Program-made: the position numbers and the translations under genes
Part shown: piece after piece, positions 59,870 to 64,000 of the stretch
How positions within the stretch are numbered: the stretch's first letter is position 1
How the letters are laid out: every line of letters starts with the position of its first letter
The notes under the pieces: model-generated
Databases searched by the model: none
What the model saw: only the letters and a program-made list of their open reading frames with translations
What the model was told of the DNA's origin: nothing
Source: Alentia gelatinosa
Taxonomy: Eukaryota; Annelida; Polychaeta; Phyllodocida; Polynoidae
Length of the DNA: 64,000 nucleotides
Reading direction: 5' to 3'
Assembly (NCBI GenBank): GCA_950022655.1
Contig: OX465579.1
Location: forward strand, 15,661,088-15,725,087

Positions 59870-60145
59870 TGCTATCAAGAAACGTCACGAAATTCCATAT
59901 GATTGTTTATATGGCGTGAGTTGTTTTTACTGCATGATATCATGAAGCAGAGCTGAGTGAGATCTGTAGCGGAAGACAACAAATGCAATTTAAACAATCA
60001 TATGAAATTGAGTGGCGTTTAGATCTTATCCTACCCCGTCACATGTTTTTCACTTCATATGTCACGCTAAACATAAAAATATTTTATAGCAAAACCATGG
60101 CATAGAGTCACACCATGTTATGATTTATATGAGGGGTAGGATAAA
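59870..60145 (+). mobile_element. Bimodular foldback MITE, family 2 copy c
   Basis: Hairpin arms aaacgtcacgaaattccata and tatgaaattgagtggcgttt, inner arms gtgagttgttttta and agacaacaaatgc, apex catgaagcagagctgagtga. The A module from 60026 has ends ttatcctaccccg and gaggggtaggataaa, with accatgttatgatttatatg inside. Confidence 0.9.
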
Positions 60146-61759
60146 TATATTTATATGCATGAATATATCATCATACTTCTACATACAAGTACGATAAAAG
60201 CATACTGATATAGAGACGACTCTATACACTGTAACACATATACACACATGTATAATCTGCTTGGAGAGTGGAAGCGGAGGGCACTGAAGGCCCTTCGTTA
60301 CACCAAGTGACACTGCCTCGTCCCATTGTCGGCTATTTTCCGCTGGCTGGGGACGAATATTGGCCGGTTAACGGTCCGTGCTCACTCGTTTCCACCGATC
60401 TTGCGCTGCCAAATCTAGCATGGCCTGGGCCGGCCCCTGACTATCTGTGTGTATATCTAGCTGTCTATGTGTGTGCACTCCGCTGACTGCCACCATGGCA
60501 CGGCGACCTCCTGGGGACATCCAGGAGGTGCGTGGGGCGGCGCGACCAGACCCGAGTCTTACTATTAGCAGCTGGCACTAAACTGGATCTCCAGTACATC
60601 TTATGGAGCCATGACTACCACGACATCCCCAGTTGGTATCAGGGGCTTGGTGGTATACGTATATAAATGTTGTAGTAGATTTGGTGTCATATTTTTCCCT
60701 CTGATATTTTTTTTTTTTTAAAGCTTTTTATATTAGCTGGAGGTAAACGGTAGCCTAATAAAAGCCTATTTCCACGCTGCTCCAGGCTCAGTGAATTCAC
60801 AAATGCATAACTTCTCCACCGACGTCGTCACATCAAGAAAACTGTCGACCAAATAACACCAAAGTTATGGCGTAGGAGATGCAGTAATTTGACAGGATTG
60901 ATTTGTTTGTATTTTTTTTTCTTCTAAAATACTTGGATGATTTCAGTATTTTTCTCAGAGGAACTGAAACGGTGGGGGTTCTTTATAGCAGATATAGCAT
61001 GGTAGTGAATTCACCACCGCCTACAGAAAATAAAACAAGGTGAGTGAGGTGTGGGAACGGTGCCTACATGCCGTGAAGATGTTGGGGGCCGCGCCAAGAC
61101 ATCCCACCAAGAAACGGGACTGCACTCAGTCACTGTTCTGTTCTGATTACTGCGCTGGCCCCAATTAAACGTCTCCTCGGTATGGTAGGACAGGAATACA
61201 CACTATTACACACCCCACCCGCCCACCTACAACACACCTGTAGAGCAAGGCCAATGTGTGTGTGATATGTAGCGTATCGTGTACGCTAACGTTTTTGTTT
61301 ATTTTATTTATTTTATTTCTGGTGTAACCTTGCTTCTCGCCACTCGGTGGTGTACAAGCAGGATGATCAACGCCTCTTTAAGTATATACTTTTTTTTTTT
61401 TTTTTTTTTTTTTTGGCCATACACCAAACACCTAGCCTCGTTCAGAACATATCTTTAAGTATATACATGTGTGACATGCATGGTGTGGTTCTGGTGGGAC
61501 CTGCTTTTCTCTACCCACCCTCCCACCGTCCCGCGATCACCTCCAGTAGGACCTGTCCAGGCAGATGATAGCGGGAGATAAGGTCGCTCAGGTGGGCACG
61601 TTCTACCTGTCAGGTGGGGCGTGCCGTGCGTACGTCACCCCATGTGGGGGTGGGCGGGTGGGTGGGTAGGTGCGTGGGGGTGTTGTTAGTAGGGGTAACA
61701 CACATATACATGGACATATAACAGGAGGTGTGGGGGTTGGGGTTATTGCAGTGTTACTA

Positions 61760-62074
61760 TAGAGGAAACCTATGAAAGTTTATAGTCAGAGCTCCATTCC
61801 ATCGAGTTTGAATCTTGTAGTAATTCACAAGGCGAAGCTCATATCCCATCGAGTTTCAATCGCTAAATAATTACGAAGCGATTCAAATAAAATAGGATTG
61901 AGCTCTGACCCTGGAGTAGGGTTTCTGAATGTATCTCATCCTTCACATTGACTAATAGGCTAACCTTTGTGACATAATCCCCCGTTGATTATTTCTTTCT
62001 AAATACTCAATGGGCATTGGATACAAGTTCCCAATATTAAGACTATGGAGGAAAAATACCAGGGGCGAGATATA
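61760..62074 (-). mobile_element. Bimodular foldback MITE, family 1 copy f
   Basis: Reversed copy: agaggaaacctatgaaagtt, tcagagctccattccatcga, apex ttcacaaggcgaagctc, and the A-module end gttcccaatattaagactat then caggggcgagata. A short internal duplication (cccatcgagtttcaatcg) is present in the second arm. Confidence 0.88.
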
Positions 62075-62249
62075 AAGGTTGATTTCTCGACCAGTCAGGA
62101 GAAAGTTTATCTTATTACATTTTTATGAACAATTATATGAATGCTCATAATACAGGGATGTCAGTTGGGGGTCATAAAAACACACAGAAAATGTCTTTCT
62201 AATTACTCTATGGGCGGTGGATACGAGTTCCCAATGCTCTTTACCGCCC

Positions 62250-62500
62250 GTTAGCGCCGTATTAAGGCGGCGGCGGTGATGGTGGCGGCGGCGACGGCGG
62301 CGGCGGCTTGTGGCGCAGACAGGGGGTGTATTGTGGGTGAGGGCGCTCCGTGTCGTGACGGCGGGGCCCCTCACAGGGCACCACTTACCCCCGGGCCGCC
62401 CTCTCACACCGCCCGGCGCGCGCCCCGCTCCCCGCGCCCTCACCGCACGCCGCCACCTCGCCACTCCCTCGCGTGATCTTTCGCACACGATTTAATCGAG
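62250..62500. promoter_or_regulatory. CpG-dense block with GGCGGCGGC runs
   Basis: Begins with ggcggcggcggtgatggtgg, then CpG-rich mixed sequence (ccgcccggcgcgcgccccgc). On the minus strand a consensus-like donor cgggg|gtaagtgg lies at about 62387. It could be a CpG-island first exon, but I find no coding start and no partner acceptor. Given as a low-confidence regulatory candidate. Confidence 0.25.
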
Positions 62501-63351
62501 AGCCACGATAATAATCCCCGCTATATTGTCCACGCCGATATACATAATGCCCTCAAGGGGGGTGAAGGTGGAGTGTATCTAGAGATGGTGGGGAGTGTGG
62601 TTTAACAACAGTCCGCATGGCGAGAGGAAAGTAACCATGATTCATCGCTCTCACACGTCGCCAATTTGTTTCTCCAATATTATTTATGTAATCAAATGGA
62701 AGCAGGAGGGGAAAAAATTACAAAAATATTTCTGTTGTCATGGATATCTGGTGATCGCAGCACCCCTGGTGGCGATAGAGTAGCAGTGCCCCCACCCTGG
62801 TTATGGGGTAGAAGGGGGCATGGTGGGTCCTACCAATACACACTACGCGGCCTTTACAAAGTTAGGCTTTTCCCTGGAGAGCAAGTATTATTTATTCAAC
62901 TTTTTTTTTCTTTCTAGGCTTTGTTTATTTTTCTCTATGAGTGAATCGTAGAAACACGTCGCGGCGTAGCGCTATCAGTCGGTCGTATCTGGGCCCGGGT
63001 CGCTGCCGACGTGCTGTATCTATATTAATCGGCCAGGCTCACGGTTGGTATGCGAATAATTGGTTCTGTGAGCGATGCCAGGTGCACCGAGGACCGTACC
63101 GCTAACGTATGATAAAATATAGACCACGTACCCCTCCAGGGCGCCCAGCACCAGGAGAAGGGGTGTGGGGCATGGCAGTGAACCCCAACTGGAAGCCAGA
63201 AAAAGCCCCACTCTCACCACTGTATCATGGTAATCTTATTCCAATGCAACACTGTATATTAAGGTAAAAATGATTTGCGTCGATTCGGGCGTCTCCGCGT
63301 TCCCGGTGGGGTGTGGGTGACTGTATGGATCGGGCAAAAAATTCCATGTAT

Positions 63352-63390
63352 ATTATCATGGAACGTCACAAAATTTCATACGAGCATGTA
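63352..63390 (+). repeat. Fragment of a family 2 hairpin arm
   Basis: tatcatggaacgtcacaaaa, then tttcata, matches the left hairpin arm of the family 2 elements. The rest of the element is absent. Confidence 0.6.
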
Positions 63391-64000
63391 TTGCAAGCGA
63401 TTATGTGATCCGAAGTTAACAATCCCAGTATAAAGTTAACAACTCCAATTATGTCATGTTCTTGTGCGGTTAGATACCAATCATACCATAACAATTTTTT
63501 GCGGGATATTAGCAATTATCTTGAGTTGTCGGTGGATTCCGAAATCTCGAAACCCATTGCAAAGCGATCACTTTAAATCCTTCTGCATTTTTTTTTCTCC
63601 CTCTAGCAGTTCTCTTCTTTCTTTGGTGGTAACCCCCGAGGGCAAAGTGTTATCTTAACGCAACAGGAAGCAAGATAATTCCTTTGTTTCCCAACTGGAG
63701 CCTCGAGACAGACAGGCCTCTAGCCGAGAGCCCAGAAAACTACCCTAGGACTTAGAAGGGTGTGCGTCTATTCGGAATACACAATACCTTTGTGGCCTGG
63801 CCATCGCTTTGGGCTGTGTCTAGACAAAGGGATCCACACTTCCTCACCCGTCTCTCACCTACAAGCCAGTGGCATGATCCATATTCAAGTGGACCAAGTA
63901 GCATGGTGTGCGAATAAAGAAACTCGATAAAACTCGGCTCTTTATCTCTATTCTTCTTGTTTTTTTCATCCAAGACTTTCAACCTCGGGATTATATCATG

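Larger units (their letters stand above)
25559..64000 (-). other. Probable long upstream NFI intron(s), no recognised exon
   Basis: The NFI DNA-binding exon, normally about 530 bp and highly conserved, would show as a long minus-strand frame. No frame here has its features (Arg/Lys-rich helix region, LAKLRKDI-type or DLYLAYF-type motifs). The rest of the gene is therefore placed to the right of the window, making this an intron region of more than 38 kb. Whether other unrecognised genes lie within it cannot be excluded. Repeats and GC-rich blocks are listed separately. Unique stretches in which I see nothing definite include 25600-26560, 27000-27470, 27700-29800, 33000-35760, 45840-47040, 50100-52000, 59050-59860 and 60150-61750. 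Confidence 0.55.

Noticed and set aside
62123..62488. Minus-strand frame of 121 codons with a following good donor (first exon candidate)
   Set aside because: It has no ATG at its start, is Arg-rich from GC bias, and reads into simple repeats. If it were an NFI first exon, the DNA-binding exon should follow within the window, and it does not.

Overview
The window looks like nuclear DNA from a metazoan, most probably a lophotrochozoan such as a mollusc. Coding exons are small and far apart, with GT-AG introns of 2.7 to 7.6 kb. Microsatellites and minisatellites are abundant, there are many miniature inverted-repeat elements, and there is a tRNA-derived SINE with an A box, a B box and a 'gacgtaaaatcaaa...caaacaaa' type tail of the kind common in mollusc genomes. 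Nothing suggests a bacterium, plasmid or virus. The clade assignment is inference.

The only gene I can support is a Nuclear Factor I (NFI/CTF) transcription factor on the minus strand. Four consecutive coding exons are seen, in transcription order 25558-25472, 17850-17476, 14762-14559 and 11378-11248. Their splice sites and reading phases join into about 265 codons of the regulatory C-terminal half. Signature stretches are the GVYSAHELLRVTR-TSITQ block (vertebrate NFI has SGVF.V.ELVRVSRTPITQ), the SKRLR cluster, and a terminal DTLSDFVTLVCQE block (vertebrate ETLKEFVQLVCPD). The DNA-binding exon is not in the window and should lie to the right of 64000. The final exon(s) were not recognised and may lie left of position 1. 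Positions 25559-64000 are therefore read as one long upstream intron or intron set, and 1-11247 as the intron or 3' side.

Layout: 1-11 kb is dominated by tandem arrays (a 19-bp minisatellite at 4.2-4.9 kb, a 17-bp array at 6.3-6.6 kb, a G-skewed GGGCTG array at 8.4-9.05 kb). 11-25.6 kb holds the four NFI exons and their introns. 25.6-40 kb holds SINEs, a second dispersed repeat family and GC-rich unique blocks. 40-64 kb is dense in miniature elements, (TA)n tracts and two CpG-rich blocks.

The most interesting non-genic pattern is a superfamily of bimodular miniature elements. A conserved A module has termini like TTTATCYYACCCC and an internal CCATAGRCTTAACATTG motif. It is joined to one of several unrelated long foldback hairpins (B modules). 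Four of those hairpins share a similar apical sequence around CTCGGCTTCGCC. About fifteen A modules occur in 64 kb. Other observations are a nearly perfect 128-bp inverted repeat inside an NFI intron, many long poly-C/G tracts, three consecutive symmetric (phase 1-1) NFI exons, and reading frames that stay open well past two NFI donors.
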